From positions 174,376 through 238,375 of the forward strand of contig NZ_FNJN01000008.1 of the NCBI RefSeq assembly GCF_900104345.1: 64,000 nt of DNA, written 5' to 3'. A program made the position numbers and the translations under genes. This document shows, piece after piece, positions 55,404 through 63,949 of this stretch. The notes beneath the pieces are model-generated. The model saw nothing but the letters and a program-made list of their open reading frames with translations, made no database searches and had not been told where the DNA came from. Each line of letters opens with the position of its first letter. Position 1 is the first letter of the stretch. The stretch is from Microbacterium testaceum StLB037. Its GTDB lineage: Bacteria; Actinomycetota; Actinomycetes; Actinomycetales; Microbacteriaceae.

Positions 55404-56849
55404 TCACCGCGCCGCCGACCGGCTCCGCGCGCGCAGGGCCACGGCGAGAGCGAGCACGGCCACCGCCAGCACGATGTCGAGGGCGAGCCCCGCGAGCAGC
55501 TCGGTGCGGCCGGCGACGCCGGTGAGCGTCACGATTCCTCCGATGACGATCACACCGAACGAGAGGGCGAGCTGCTGCGCGGTGCTGAACATCCCGCCCG
55601 ACAGGCCGGCAGCCTCGACGGGCACCTCGCGCACCACGAGCTGGGTGAGCGGCGAGAAGATGAGCGCCTGCCCCGCCCCGAGCACGACGAGAGCGGGCTG
55701 CAGCCAGAGGCCGATGTCGTGCCCCCACCCGAAGACGAGCGTCACCGCCATTGCGACGAGCGCGACGATCTGCATCGAGACGCCGAGCACGAGGGTCGAG
55801 TCCCCGATCTTGGCCTGGATGCGAGCGACGGCCAGCGACATCGCAGCGAACACGACGGCGAACGGCAAGAGAGCCATCCCGGCCTCGAGTGACGACAGCC
55901 CTCCGGCCTCGACCGCGCGCGGGAAGACGTAGAGCAGGGCCGAGTACCCGGCGAAGAAGAGCGCCGCGGCGGCCAGGCCCAGCTGCAGGGGCCGCAGTCG
56001 CAGCACGCTGGGCGGCAGCAGGGGAACCCGGCCCGAGCGTTCGATCGCGTTCTGGTGCATCCACATCGCCCCCAGAGACACCGCCGCGACGACCAGCGCG
56101 ACCGCCACGGGCCACGACCAGCTCCAGACCGGACCGAAGGTCAGCGCCACCGAGACAGCCAGGATGCCGAGGCCGAGTGCCGCCGTGCCCACCAGGTCGA
56201 TCGCGACGACCTCGTGCGCGCGGGAGCGAGGTGCCAGAGGGGCGAGCGAGATCGCGGCGACGGCGATCAGCGCGACGACCACGAAGACCGCGCGCCATCC
56301 CTCGACCGGCCCGAAAGACAAGGCTGCCAGTGCCCCTCCCGCGACCTGGCCGACGGCGGCGCCGATGCCGCCGCTCGCCCCGAACGCGGCGATCGCGCGG
56401 GTGCGCGCCGCGCCCTGCGATGTCGCCTGGATCGTCGCGAGCACCTGGGGTGTGCAGAGCGCCGCTCCGACTCCCTGCACGATGCGGGCGGCGATGAGCG
56501 TCTCGATCGACGGTGCGAGGGCGCAGGCGATCGCCGAGATGAGGAAGAACCCCATCCCGACGACGTAGAGACGGTGCCGCCCGAAGCGATCGCCCAGTCG
56601 GCCGCCCAGGATGAGGAGCACGGCGAACGGGATGCCGTACCCCGCGATCACGAGCTCGAGGGCGACGTCCCCCGCCCCGAACCGCTCACGGAGAGTCGGC
56701 AGGATCACGGTCACCGCGTTGAAGGCGAAGGTCCCCACCCCGGGCCCCAGGAGGAATCCGAGGTAGCGCCACGTGGGCACCTCGGCGGAAGCGCCGGGGC
56801 GGATGGGCACCGGAGCGGTCGCGGTGCCGGGGTGTGCGGAAGTCGTCAT
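55404..56849 (-). CDS. MFS exporter (DHA2-like), regulated by the adjacent MmyB-type regulator
   Basis: This 481-residue transporter has about 12-14 hydrophobic segments and MFS motif A variants (GGRLGDRFGRHRLY, about 85-98), ARIVQGVGAALCTPQVLATI and FGASGGIGAAVGQVAGGALA. The ATG at 56849 has CATGCT 6 nt upstream, so it may be leaderless; the frame stays open far upstream into the regulator gene but that is spurious. It is divergent from the regulator at 56976 across 126 bp containing a palindrome, a common efflux-regulation layout. Substrate unknown. Confidence 0.9.
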   Translation of the reverse strand: MTTSAHPGTATAPVPIRPGASAEVPTWRYLGFLLGPGVGTFAFNAVTVILPTLRERFGAGDVALELVIAGYGIPFAVLLILGGRLGDRFGRHRLYVVGMGFFLISAIACALAPSIETLIAARIVQGVGAALCTPQVLATIQATSQGAARTRAIAAFGASGGIGAAVGQVAGGALAALSFGPVEGWRAVFVVVALIAVAAISLAPLAPRSRAHEVVAIDLVGTAALGLGILAVSVALTFGPVWSWSWPVAVALVVAAVSLGAMWMHQNAIERSGRVPLLPPSVLRLRPLQLGLAAAALFFAGYSALLYVFPRAVEAGGLSSLEAGMALLPFAVVFAAMSLAVARIQAKIGDSTLVLGVSMQIVALVAMAVTLVFGWGHDIGLWLQPALVVLGAGQALIFSPLTQLVVREVPVEAAGLSGGMFSTAQQLALSFGVIVIGGIVTLTGVAGRTELLAGLALDIVLAVAVLALAVALRARSRSAAR

Positions 56850-56872
56850 GGTGCCAGCATGCGGGCCGTCGC

Positions 56873-56915
56873 ATCCTGGTACCAGGAGTGCGCTCATCCT
56901 GGTAGTGGCACCACT
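56873..56915. promoter_or_regulatory. Operator-like palindrome and direct repeat between MFS and regulator genes
   Basis: TCCTGGTACCAGGA (56874-56887) is a perfect 14-bp palindrome. ATCCTGGTA recurs at 56873 and 56896, 23 bp apart (two helical turns), and AGTGG/CCACT arms follow at 56904-56915. The site is 24 bp from the MFS start and suits autorepression by the divergent regulator. A -10-like TATGAT lies at 56949. Confidence 0.5.
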
Positions 56916-56975
56916 CCCCTCCGACGTCGCGATGATGGAAGCCCGTCCTATGATCGCCGGAGAGGGAGGGATGCC

Positions 56976-57833
56976 ATGACTCGATCCGACGATGTGCGCG
57001 CCGAATTCGCGGGGTTCCTCCGCAGTAGACGAGCGCGCCTCCGCCCCTCCGACGTGGGGCTTCCCGAGGGGATACGACGCCGCGTCGCTGGCCTGCGCCG
57101 CGAAGAGGTCGCACAGCTCGCCGGGGTGGGGCTGACCTGGTACACCTGGCTCGAGCAGGGGCGTCCGATCGCGGCCTCCGCCCAGGTCGTCGCCGCGATC
57201 GCGCGAGCACTCCGGCTGAGCGATGACGAACGAGACCACCTGTTCGCCCTCGCCGACCTGCCGGTGCCCGACCGCGAGGCGCGGCTGTGCGTCGGAGCCA
57301 CCCATCTCGACCTGCTCGAGAAGCTCCTCCCCTACCCGGCCGCGGTCCAGACCGCGCGTTTCGACATCCGCGCCTACAACCGCGCGTACCGGTATCTCTT
57401 CGACGACCTCGACGAGATGCCCGCCGAGCGACGCAATTGCGCCGTTCTGCTGTTCACCGATTCCGAGTGGCAGCGTTCGCACGTCGACCTCGACCACGCC
57501 CAGCGGAGGATCGCCGCGCGCCTGCGCGCCGCGTACGGCCGCCACCACGAGGAACCCTCCTGGCAGCGTTTCGTCGCCGAACTCGAGGAGGAGTCCCCGC
57601 GCTTCGCCGAACTGTGGCGGCTCGGCGACGTCGGAGGAGAACGCAACGCAAACAAGCACCTCGTCCACGCCCGCGTGGGCGAACTCCATCTCGAGATGTC
57701 CAGTCTCTGGATCGACGACGGTCTGGGCTCGCGCGTGGTGTGGTTCTCTCCGCGCGATGCCGAGACCGCGGTTCGCCTGGAACGCCTCGCCGCGGAGAAC
57801 CCTGCCGAAGCCCTCATCAGCGCGGTGGCGTGA
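56976..57833 (+). CDS. XRE-family transcriptional regulator with MmyB-like ligand domain
   Basis: This 285-residue protein has an N-terminal helix-turn-helix (AEFAGFLRSRRARLRPSDVG, then GLRREEVAQLAGVGLTWYTW and LEQGR, about 10-75) and a C-terminal MmyB-like PAS-type domain (ARFDIRAYNRAYRYLF, FTDSEWQRSHVDLDHAQRRI, WFSPRDAETAVRLERLA). Such regulators control the adjacent transporter or oxidoreductase gene in actinobacteria. GAGGGAGG precedes the ATG at 56976 by about 6 nt. A hairpin follows the stop. Confidence 0.9.
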   Translation: MTRSDDVRAEFAGFLRSRRARLRPSDVGLPEGIRRRVAGLRREEVAQLAGVGLTWYTWLEQGRPIAASAQVVAAIARALRLSDDERDHLFALADLPVPDREARLCVGATHLDLLEKLLPYPAAVQTARFDIRAYNRAYRYLFDDLDEMPAERRNCAVLLFTDSEWQRSHVDLDHAQRRIAARLRAAYGRHHEEPSWQRFVAELEEESPRFAELWRLGDVGGERNANKHLVHARVGELHLEMSSLWIDDGLGSRVVWFSPRDAETAVRLERLAAENPAEALISAVA

Positions 57834-57860
57834 CCCCGACCCGCGCGCCGTGGGTCGGGG
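57834..57860 (+). terminator. Terminator-like hairpin after the regulator gene
   Basis: CCCCGACCC (57834-57842) pairs with GGGTCGGGG (57852-57860) over a 9-nt loop. No T-tract follows. The genes on each side converge. Confidence 0.5.
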
Positions 57861-57896
57861 CACGGCAGCGGTGGCCGGCATCCCCTCCCGTCGGCG

Positions 57897-59171
57897 TCAG
57901 GCGAGCGGTTTGACCTCGAGGGTCTCGGGGGTCGTGTCGGCGTTCACGCTCGCGAACGAGGCGTAGCCGTCCGCCGCGGAACGCTCGAGCAGCGCTTTCA
58001 TGTTCTTCGCGCGTTGCTCCACGCGCACGCGCGCGCCGTCGGCGATGAGCGCCGTCTTCAGTGCGAGCAGTCGCGCGAACGGCACGTCGCGATCGTGGAC
58101 GAGGACGATCGCGCGCTCGCCGTCGGCGTCGGTGGCCGGCAGCAGGTCGACGATGCGCTCGAACCCGATCGAGAAGCCCACGGCCGGAACCTGCTGGCCG
58201 AGGAAGCGCCCGATCATGCCGTCGTACCGGCCGCCGCCGCCGAGCGAGTAGTCGACGCTCGGGTGGGCGAGCTCGAAGATCGTGCCCGTGTAGTAGCCCA
58301 TGCCCCGCACGAGGAACGGGTCGAAGACCAGGGGAACGGCTCCCCCGCGCGCGGCGGCCACCGTGTCGCCGAGATCGACGAGGTGCGCGACGACCTCGTC
58401 CGGGATGCCGTCGGGCAGCGCCGCGCGGATGCCGGGCTCGTCGAACGACGGCTCGGCCGCGGGCCGCTCCAGGTAGGCGGCGAAGGCGTCGACGGCCGAG
58501 GCGTTCACCCCGCGTCCGCGGAGCTCTTCCACCACCCCCGAGGGGCCGACCTTGTCGAGCTTGTCGATCGTGATGAGCACACCCGGGCGCTCATCGGGCG
58601 CGAAGCCGAAGACGTCGAGCATCGCGTCGAGGGCGCGCCGGTCGTTGACGCGGATCGACCCGCCCTCGAGACCCAGCGCGTCGAGGACATCGAGGCTCGC
58701 GGTCATCAGTTCGGCCTCGGCACGCGCCGAGGCGTCGCCGATGATGTCGATGTCGCACTGCATGAACTGGCGGTAACGCCCCTTCTGCGGGCGCTCGGCG
58801 CGCCAGACCGGGGCGATCTGGATCGAGCGGAACACCGTCGGAAGCTGTGCGCGGTGCGTGGCGTAGAACCGGGCGAGGGGCACGGTGAGGTCGTAGCGCA
58901 GGCCCAGGTCGGCCAGCGCGGCAGGGTCGTCGGCGGCGCTGCGGATGCCCTCGGCATCCATCCCCCGCTTGAGGATGCTGAACGACAGCTTCTCGTTGTC
59001 GCCGCCGATCCCGGCGTGCAGGCGGTCGTAGTCCTCCATGACGGGGGTCTCGATCTCGTCGAAGCCGTGGGCGCGGTAACGCTCGCGGATGACGGCGAGC
59101 ACGCGCTCGCGACGGGCCTTGTCAGCGGGGAGGAAGTCGCGCATGCCGCGCGGCGGGTTCACGGATGCCAC
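57897..59171 (-). CDS. hisS: Histidyl-tRNA synthetase
   Basis: This 424-residue class II synthetase has motif 1 around GFDEIETPVMEDYDRL, motif 2 VWRAERPQKGRYRQFMQCD, the histidine-specific boxes LVFDPFLVRGMGYYTGTIFE and GGGGRYDGMIG, motif 3 AVGFSIGFERI and a C-terminal anticodon-binding domain. The GTG at 59171 has AAGAAT 6 nt upstream and no clear ribosome site. It is the shorter actinobacterial type. Secure. Confidence 0.96.
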   Translation of the reverse strand: MASVNPPRGMRDFLPADKARRERVLAVIRERYRAHGFDEIETPVMEDYDRLHAGIGGDNEKLSFSILKRGMDAEGIRSAADDPAALADLGLRYDLTVPLARFYATHRAQLPTVFRSIQIAPVWRAERPQKGRYRQFMQCDIDIIGDASARAEAELMTASLDVLDALGLEGGSIRVNDRRALDAMLDVFGFAPDERPGVLITIDKLDKVGPSGVVEELRGRGVNASAVDAFAAYLERPAAEPSFDEPGIRAALPDGIPDEVVAHLVDLGDTVAAARGGAVPLVFDPFLVRGMGYYTGTIFELAHPSVDYSLGGGGRYDGMIGRFLGQQVPAVGFSIGFERIVDLLPATDADGERAIVLVHDRDVPFARLLALKTALIADGARVRVEQRAKNMKALLERSAADGYASFASVNADTTPETLEVKPLA

Positions 59172-59284
59172 GGCCCCATTCTTCCAGAGCGGCGCGGGCG
59201 GTCCGTCGTCCGGCGCGTCGCCCGCCGGCGGTCGAGATCACCCGCTCCGGCCGCACCGGACCGTGTGCGCTCGCGCGGAGCCCG

Positions 59285-59926
59285 TCATCGCGGGCCCGCC
59301 TCCGCCTCACGCACCTCGGTCCGCAGGTCGCGCACGCGTTCGCGCAGGGCGCGCTCGGCGTCCCAGCCGCGCGAGCGCGCCAGATGCACGAGGGTCAGCA
59401 GCGCGTCGCCGAGCTCCGCTTCGGTCGCGGGGTCGGCCAGGTGATGCGTCGGCGCGCAGACACCGACCTGCGCGGCCTTCCCCATCACCTTCTGCGCGAG
59501 CGCGAGAGCGGGCATGTGGTCGCTGACCCCGTCGAGCACGCTGGTGCGCGTGCTCTTCTCGGCGGCCTTGGCCGCATTCCAGTGCACCAGCACCTCTTCG
59601 GGTGTGGTGGCCACGGCATCCGCGAACACATGCGGATGCCGCCGCACCATCTTCTCGGTGAGTCCCCGGGCGACGTCGTCGATGTCGAAGGGATCGTCGA
59701 CATCGCCCGCGGCGATCTCGGCATGGAACAGGACCTGCCAGAGCAGGTCGCCGAGCTCCTCGCGCAGGTCGCTGCGCGTGCCGGACTCGACGGCGTCGAT
59801 GACCTCGGCACTCTCTTCGACGAGGTACGGCACGAGATCGCGGTGGTCGATGGTCCGCGTCCAGGCGCAGCGCGCGCGCACGGTTCGCATGGTGTCGGCG
59901 GCCTCCCGCAGGGCGTCGTCGCTCAC
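59285..59926 (-). CDS. mazG: MazG family nucleoside triphosphate pyrophosphohydrolase
   Basis: This 213-residue NTP-PPase removes pyrophosphate from (often aberrant) nucleotides. The MazG fold has CAWTRTIDHRDLVPYLVEES, the metal-binding EESAE helix, SDLREELGDLLWQVLFHAEI with the second acidic set, and KMVRRHPHVFADA. A shorter C-terminal half (ATEAELGDALLTLVHLARSR) keeps a degenerate acidic motif. AAGGAGG precedes the GTG at 59926 by 5 nt. It is near eno and ftsB as in other actinobacteria, though not adjacent here. Confidence 0.93.
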   Translation of the reverse strand: MSDDALREAADTMRTVRARCAWTRTIDHRDLVPYLVEESAEVIDAVESGTRSDLREELGDLLWQVLFHAEIAAGDVDDPFDIDDVARGLTEKMVRRHPHVFADAVATTPEEVLVHWNAAKAAEKSTRTSVLDGVSDHMPALALAQKVMGKAAQVGVCAPTHHLADPATEAELGDALLTLVHLARSRGWDAERALRERVRDLRTEVREAEAGPR

Positions 59927-60161
59927 GGTTCCTCCTTCGGCGGGCCCGGCGGTCCGCTCGCCACGAGTATCCCTCGCCCCGAGGCGTGCGGCGCCCGCCC
60001 GTGCCGTACGCCGGAGATTTCGGGATGCCGAGCCCCCGCGCCCCGAATCACTGCGGTGACACCCGGGCGCGGCCGAAGATTGTCCGGTGTTCGACCCGCC
60101 GGACCGTCGCATGCCGTTACACGTGAATCGATGCCTCCTCGACGCCGATAATCTGGGGCGT

Positions 60162-62834
60162 GTGCGTGAACTGACCCCGACCGAGGCCATCGACCTCGTG
60201 GGCCGCTTCGAAGCCGGCCAGGAGCTCCCCGAACAGATGCGTGCCGATGTGCGCCTGCTGGGATCGCTCTTGGGCCGCGTCCTTCAGGAGAGCGGCTCCC
60301 CCGGCCTGTACGACGACGTCGAGCGACTGCGATCGGCGACGATCCAGGCCTACACCGACGAGACGCCCGAGGCGTTCGAACGGGCGGCCGCGATCGCCGA
60401 CGGCTTCTCGATCGAGCGGGCGGACGAGGTGGCCCGGGCCTTCACGGCCTACTTCCATCTCGTGAACCTCGTCGAGGAGCACCAGCGCGTCCGCGTGCTG
60501 CGCGAGCGTGGCGATCATCCCTCGCGCAGCGGCACCCCCGACACGATCGCGAGCGCTTTCGAGCGGCTCTCGAGCGAGGTCGGCGAAGAGACGGCGCTCG
60601 CACGCCTCCAGGCGCTCCGCTTCCACCCGGTCTTCACCGCGCACCCCACCGAGGCCCGCCGCCGCGCGATATCGACCAGCATCCGACGTCTTTCCGAGCT
60701 GCTGTCGGAGCACGACGACGCCTCCGCGGGTGGCACCGAGAGCCGTCGTGCCGAGCGTCGCATGCTCGAAGAGATCGACACGCTCTGGCGCACCGCCCCT
60801 CTACGGCGTGAGAAGCCGTCGCCCGTCGACGAGGTCCGCTCCGTCATGTCCGTGTTCGATGAGACGCTCTACACCGCGGTCCCGCGCGTCTACCGCCGCA
60901 TCGACGACATCCTGCAGGGCGAGAACGCCGGATCCCGCGCGCCGATCGTCAAGCCGTTCGTGCGCGTCGGCTCGTGGGTCGGCGGCGACCGTGACGGAAA
61001 CCCCTTCGTCACGGCATCCGTCACCCGCAAGGCCGCCGCGATCGCGAGCGAGCACGTGCTCCTCGGGCTCGAGCGCACGACCCAGCGCGTGGGGCGCGGT
61101 TTGACCCTGGATGCCGAGAGCACCCCGCCCAGCGACGCTCTCGTCGCGCTGTGGCACCGCTTGCGCGCCGCAGACGAGGACGCTGCGGCCGAGATCGCCG
61201 AGCGCTCCCCCGATGAGCCGCACCGGCGGATCCTGCTGCTGCTCGCCCGCAAGATCGCGGCGACCCGTACCCGCAACGCCGACCTCGCGTACCGCGACCC
61301 CGAGCACCTGCTCGCCGACCTGCGCACCGTGCAGGATTCGCTGGTGGCGGCGGGTGCCGCTCGTCAGGCCTACGGCGCCCTGCAGCGTCTCGTGTGGCAG
61401 GTCGAGACCTACGGCTTCCACCTGACCGAGCTCGAGGTGCGTCAGCACTCCGCCGTGCACCGCAAGGTCCTCGACGAGCTGCGCGCCGGCGGAGCCCGGA
61501 GCGAGCAGACTGACGAGGTCCTCGAGGTCTTCCGCTCGATCGCGTACGTGCAGGAACGCTTCGGACCGCGCGCCGCCGGACGCTACATCGTCTCTTTCAC
61601 ACAGTCGGCCGAAGACCTCGCCAACGTGCACGAGCTCGCCTCGTACGCGATGGGCCCGGGCGAGACGCTTCCGGTGCTCGATGTCATCCCGCTGTTCGAG
61701 ACCTTCGCCGACCTGCAGGCGGCTCCCGGCATCCTGGCCGAGATCGTGTCGCACCCCTCGTTCGTGAGCCGACTGGATGCCACGGGTCGCCGCCTCGAGG
61801 TCATGCTCGGCTACTCCGACTCGTCGAAGGACGTCGGCCCGGTCGCGGCGAACCTCGCCCTCTACGAGGCCCAAGCCGAGATCTCCACGTGGGCCCAGGC
61901 CGAGGGCATCGAACTGACGCTGTTCCACGGTCGCGGCGGGGCCCTGGGCCGCGGCGGTGGGCCCGCCAACTCCGCGATCCTCGCGCAGCCGCCCCACTCG
62001 GTGGACGGCCGGTTCAAGCTCACCGAGCAGGGCGAGGTCATCTTCGCTCGGTACGGCGACGCGGACATCGCCATGCGTCACATCGATCAGGTGGCGGCCG
62101 CCGTTCTCACGGCATCCTCCCCCTCGATCGAACGTCGTAATCGTGGCGCCGCCGAGGCGTTCGCCGACGTGGCGAGCACGATGGACGTCGCTTCTCGCGA
62201 GCGGTTCTTCGCCCTCGTCAAGGCTCCGGGCTTCGCACCGTGGTTCGCCACGGTCACCCCGATGGAAGAACTCGGACATCTGGCGCTCGGTTCGCGTCCC
62301 GCGCGACGCGGTCTGTCGGTCGAATCGCTCGAGGACCTCCGCGCCATCCCGTGGGTGTTCTCGTGGACGCAGGCGCGCATCAACCTCGCCGGCTGGTTCG
62401 GTCTGGGCACCGCCCTCGACGCTGTGGGCGACGAGCAGCGTCTGCGCGACGCGTACGAGCAGTGGCCGCTGTTCCGCACGATGATCGACAACGTCGCCAT
62501 GAGCCTCGCCAAGGCCGACGAGCGCATTGCCCGCCGCTACCTGGCCCTCGGCGACCGCGACGACCTCGCGCAGCTCGTGATGGACGAGATGCTCCTCACC
62601 CGATCCTGGGTCGAGCGCATCACCGGAGGCGACCTGCTGGGCAACAAGCCCATCCTCCAGCGCGCCGTCAAGATGCGCAGTCCCTACGTCGACGCGCTCT
62701 CGCTTCTGCAGCTCCGGGCTCTGCGCGCGCTGCGGGATGCGGACTCCGACAACCCGACTCCGGATGCCGAACACCAGCGCCTCCTGCTGCTGTCGGTGAG
62801 CGGAGTGGCCGCCGGTCTGCAGAACACCGGCTGA
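60162..62834 (+). CDS. ppc: Phosphoenolpyruvate carboxylase
   Basis: This 890-residue anaplerotic enzyme makes oxaloacetate from PEP and bicarbonate. It has the catalytic-His segment VFTAHPTEARRRAI (about 158-171), GGDRDGNPFVTASV, EVMLGYSDSSKDVG and the Gly-rich loop LFHGRGGALGRGGGP; the C-terminus ends AAGLQNTG, the invariant end of PEPC. The GTG at 60162 is preferred because TAATCT lies 7 nt before it; the frame remains open 25 codons upstream through that promoter-like sequence. Confidence 0.96.
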   Translation: MRELTPTEAIDLVGRFEAGQELPEQMRADVRLLGSLLGRVLQESGSPGLYDDVERLRSATIQAYTDETPEAFERAAAIADGFSIERADEVARAFTAYFHLVNLVEEHQRVRVLRERGDHPSRSGTPDTIASAFERLSSEVGEETALARLQALRFHPVFTAHPTEARRRAISTSIRRLSELLSEHDDASAGGTESRRAERRMLEEIDTLWRTAPLRREKPSPVDEVRSVMSVFDETLYTAVPRVYRRIDDILQGENAGSRAPIVKPFVRVGSWVGGDRDGNPFVTASVTRKAAAIASEHVLLGLERTTQRVGRGLTLDAESTPPSDALVALWHRLRAADEDAAAEIAERSPDEPHRRILLLLARKIAATRTRNADLAYRDPEHLLADLRTVQDSLVAAGAARQAYGALQRLVWQVETYGFHLTELEVRQHSAVHRKVLDELRAGGARSEQTDEVLEVFRSIAYVQERFGPRAAGRYIVSFTQSAEDLANVHELASYAMGPGETLPVLDVIPLFETFADLQAAPGILAEIVSHPSFVSRLDATGRRLEVMLGYSDSSKDVGPVAANLALYEAQAEISTWAQAEGIELTLFHGRGGALGRGGGPANSAILAQPPHSVDGRFKLTEQGEVIFARYGDADIAMRHIDQVAAAVLTASSPSIERRNRGAAEAFADVASTMDVASRERFFALVKAPGFAPWFATVTPMEELGHLALGSRPARRGLSVESLEDLRAIPWVFSWTQARINLAGWFGLGTALDAVGDEQRLRDAYEQWPLFRTMIDNVAMSLAKADERIARRYLALGDRDDLAQLVMDEMLLTRSWVERITGGDLLGNKPILQRAVKMRSPYVDALSLLQLRALRALRDADSDNPTPDAEHQRLLLLSVSGVAAGLQNTG

Positions 62835-62852
62835 CGTTCAGGACCGATACGG

Positions 62853-62887
62853 CGCGCCGCTCCTCTCTCAGAGGGGCGGCGCGTCTT
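62853..62887 (+). terminator. Terminator after ppc
   Basis: A 13-bp stem (62853-62865 with 62871-62883, one G-T pair) with a 5-nt loop is followed by TCTTT. Its right arm overlaps the 3' end of the convergent gene at 62868. Confidence 0.75.
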
Positions 62888-63506
62888 TCGTGATGTCGAC
62901 GGTCTCGTGGTCGACGCGTCGGTCCGTCCGGTGCCGCGACAAGCTTCGACCGTAGCGTTCCGTGAGCTGCACCATGAGATCGGGCGTCTGCCGATCCAAG
63001 GCGAAGACGTAACCCGGGAAGTCGAGTTCCTTCTGTGCGGCCCAGATCTCCTCGTGCCGGTCGGGAGGGAGGATCTGCAGGGGATCCCCCACGGCCACCC
63101 AGGCGATCGGGACGACGGTGTCCGGGGGCAGCAGGGTGCGCACGTGCACGACGGCGTTGATCCGCACTTCGCTGCGATCGCCCACCACCGCGCCGTTGAA
63201 GATGCGCGTACCCGTCGCGAGAAAGACCTCTTCGCCGATGTCGGCGCCCGCGATGCTCGCCATCGGGCCGATCAGGGTGTGGGCACCGACGTGGACGGCG
63301 TGCGCCGAGCTCGCGCGCACGAGGGCGTTCTCCATCACGATGGAGTCGTCGCCGAGGACGACGGGGCTCCCCTCGGACGTGATCACCGCACCGTGGAGAA
63401 CTTGGCATCCGGCGCCTATCCTCACGTCGCCGCTGATCACCGCCGTGGGGGCGATGGTGGCATCGGGGTGGATCCGGGGCTCGACCCCCAGGTGTGTGTA
63501 GAGCAT
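62868..63506 (-). CDS. Gamma-carbonic-anhydrase-like left-handed beta-helix protein
   Basis: This 212-residue protein has hexapeptide repeats (IHPDATIAPTAVISGDVRIG, VVLGDDSIVMENALVRAS, AHTLIGPMASIAGADIGEEV) forming a left-handed beta-helix, like gamma carbonic anhydrases and YrdA proteins. His occurs in the coil near HAVHVGAHTLIG, but the classic three-His zinc set is not clear by eye, so enzyme activity is uncertain. A C-terminal helical extension (about 150-212) is longer than in YrdA. AGAAGGGA precedes the ATG at 63506. Confidence 0.85.
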   Translation of the reverse strand: MLYTHLGVEPRIHPDATIAPTAVISGDVRIGAGCQVLHGAVITSEGSPVVLGDDSIVMENALVRASSAHAVHVGAHTLIGPMASIAGADIGEEVFLATGTRIFNGAVVGDRSEVRINAVVHVRTLLPPDTVVPIAWVAVGDPLQILPPDRHEEIWAAQKELDFPGYVFALDRQTPDLMVQLTERYGRSLSRHRTDRRVDHETVDITKDAPPL

Positions 63507-63577
63507 GACGGCGTCCCTTCTCGGTGCCGTCAGCGTAGACCCGGGGTCGTCCCCATCGATACGCCGGGGTACGGCGA

Positions 63578-63628
63578 AGCGCCGGTGCCCACAGGCTCCA
63601 GTTTCTGGGTGGTGTGGGCACCGGCGCT
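63578..63628. repeat. Long hairpin (16-bp perfect inverted repeat with inner stem)
   Basis: Arms 63578-63593 and 63613-63628 are perfectly complementary over 16 bp; the 19-nt loop contains CCAG-TTT-CTGG, a nested stem. It lies between the 5' end of the beta-helix gene and the rRNA terminator. No T-tract follows on either strand. Confidence 0.6.
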
Positions 63629-63635
63629 GAAACCC

Positions 63636-63675
63636 AATCCCCGGGCGGTCGACCGGGGTCGATCACCGGGGGATT
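63636..63675. repeat. Second hairpin with GGTCGACC centre
   Basis: AATCCCC (63636-63642) pairs with GGGGATT (63669-63675), enclosing the palindrome GGTCGACC (63647-63654). With the neighbours it makes three hairpins in a row downstream of the 5S gene. Confidence 0.45.
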
Positions 63676-63688
63676 GTGCCCGTAAATG

Positions 63689-63722
63689 CGAAATGGCCAC
63701 CCAACTTTGGGTGGCCATTTCG
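63689..63722 (-). terminator. Terminator of the rRNA operon
   Basis: A perfect 15-bp stem (63689-63703 with 63708-63722) with an ACTT loop lies 10 nt past the 5S 3' end on the minus strand. Confidence 0.85.
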
Positions 63723-63732
63723 ACTAAAAGAA

Positions 63733-63851
63733 GTCCGGCGGTGTCCTACTCTCCCACAGGGTCCCCCCTGCAGTACCATCGGCGCTGAGAGGCTTAGCTT
63801 CCGGGTTCGGAATGTAACCGGGCGTTTCCCTCTCGCTATGGCCGCCGAAAC
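63733..63851 (-). rRNA. rrf: 5S ribosomal RNA
   Basis: Read on the minus strand it begins GTTTCGGCGGCCATAGCG and ends GGACACCGCCGGAC, with GAACCCGGAAGCTAAGCC in loop B/C and the GGGAGAGTAGG segment near the 3' end, all hallmarks of bacterial 5S rRNA. The terminal stem GGCGGC/GCCGCC-type pairing is intact. Ends are approximate by a few bases. It is the last gene of an rRNA operon entering from the right. Confidence 0.95.
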
Positions 63852-63949
63852 ACTATTGATGTTTCAAAAACCAACAACGACATGATCATTGTTGAGTTCC
63901 CGACCGTACATCGAGAACCACTCAGTGGACGCAAGCACCAAAAACAGGT
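63852..63949 (-). other. 23S-5S intergenic spacer
   Basis: About 100 nt between the 23S 3' end and the 5S 5' end, noticeably more AT-rich than its surroundings (TTTTTGGTTTTT-like stretches on the minus strand). It will be part of the rRNA precursor and its processing stems. No tRNA gene is seen in it. Confidence 0.7.
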
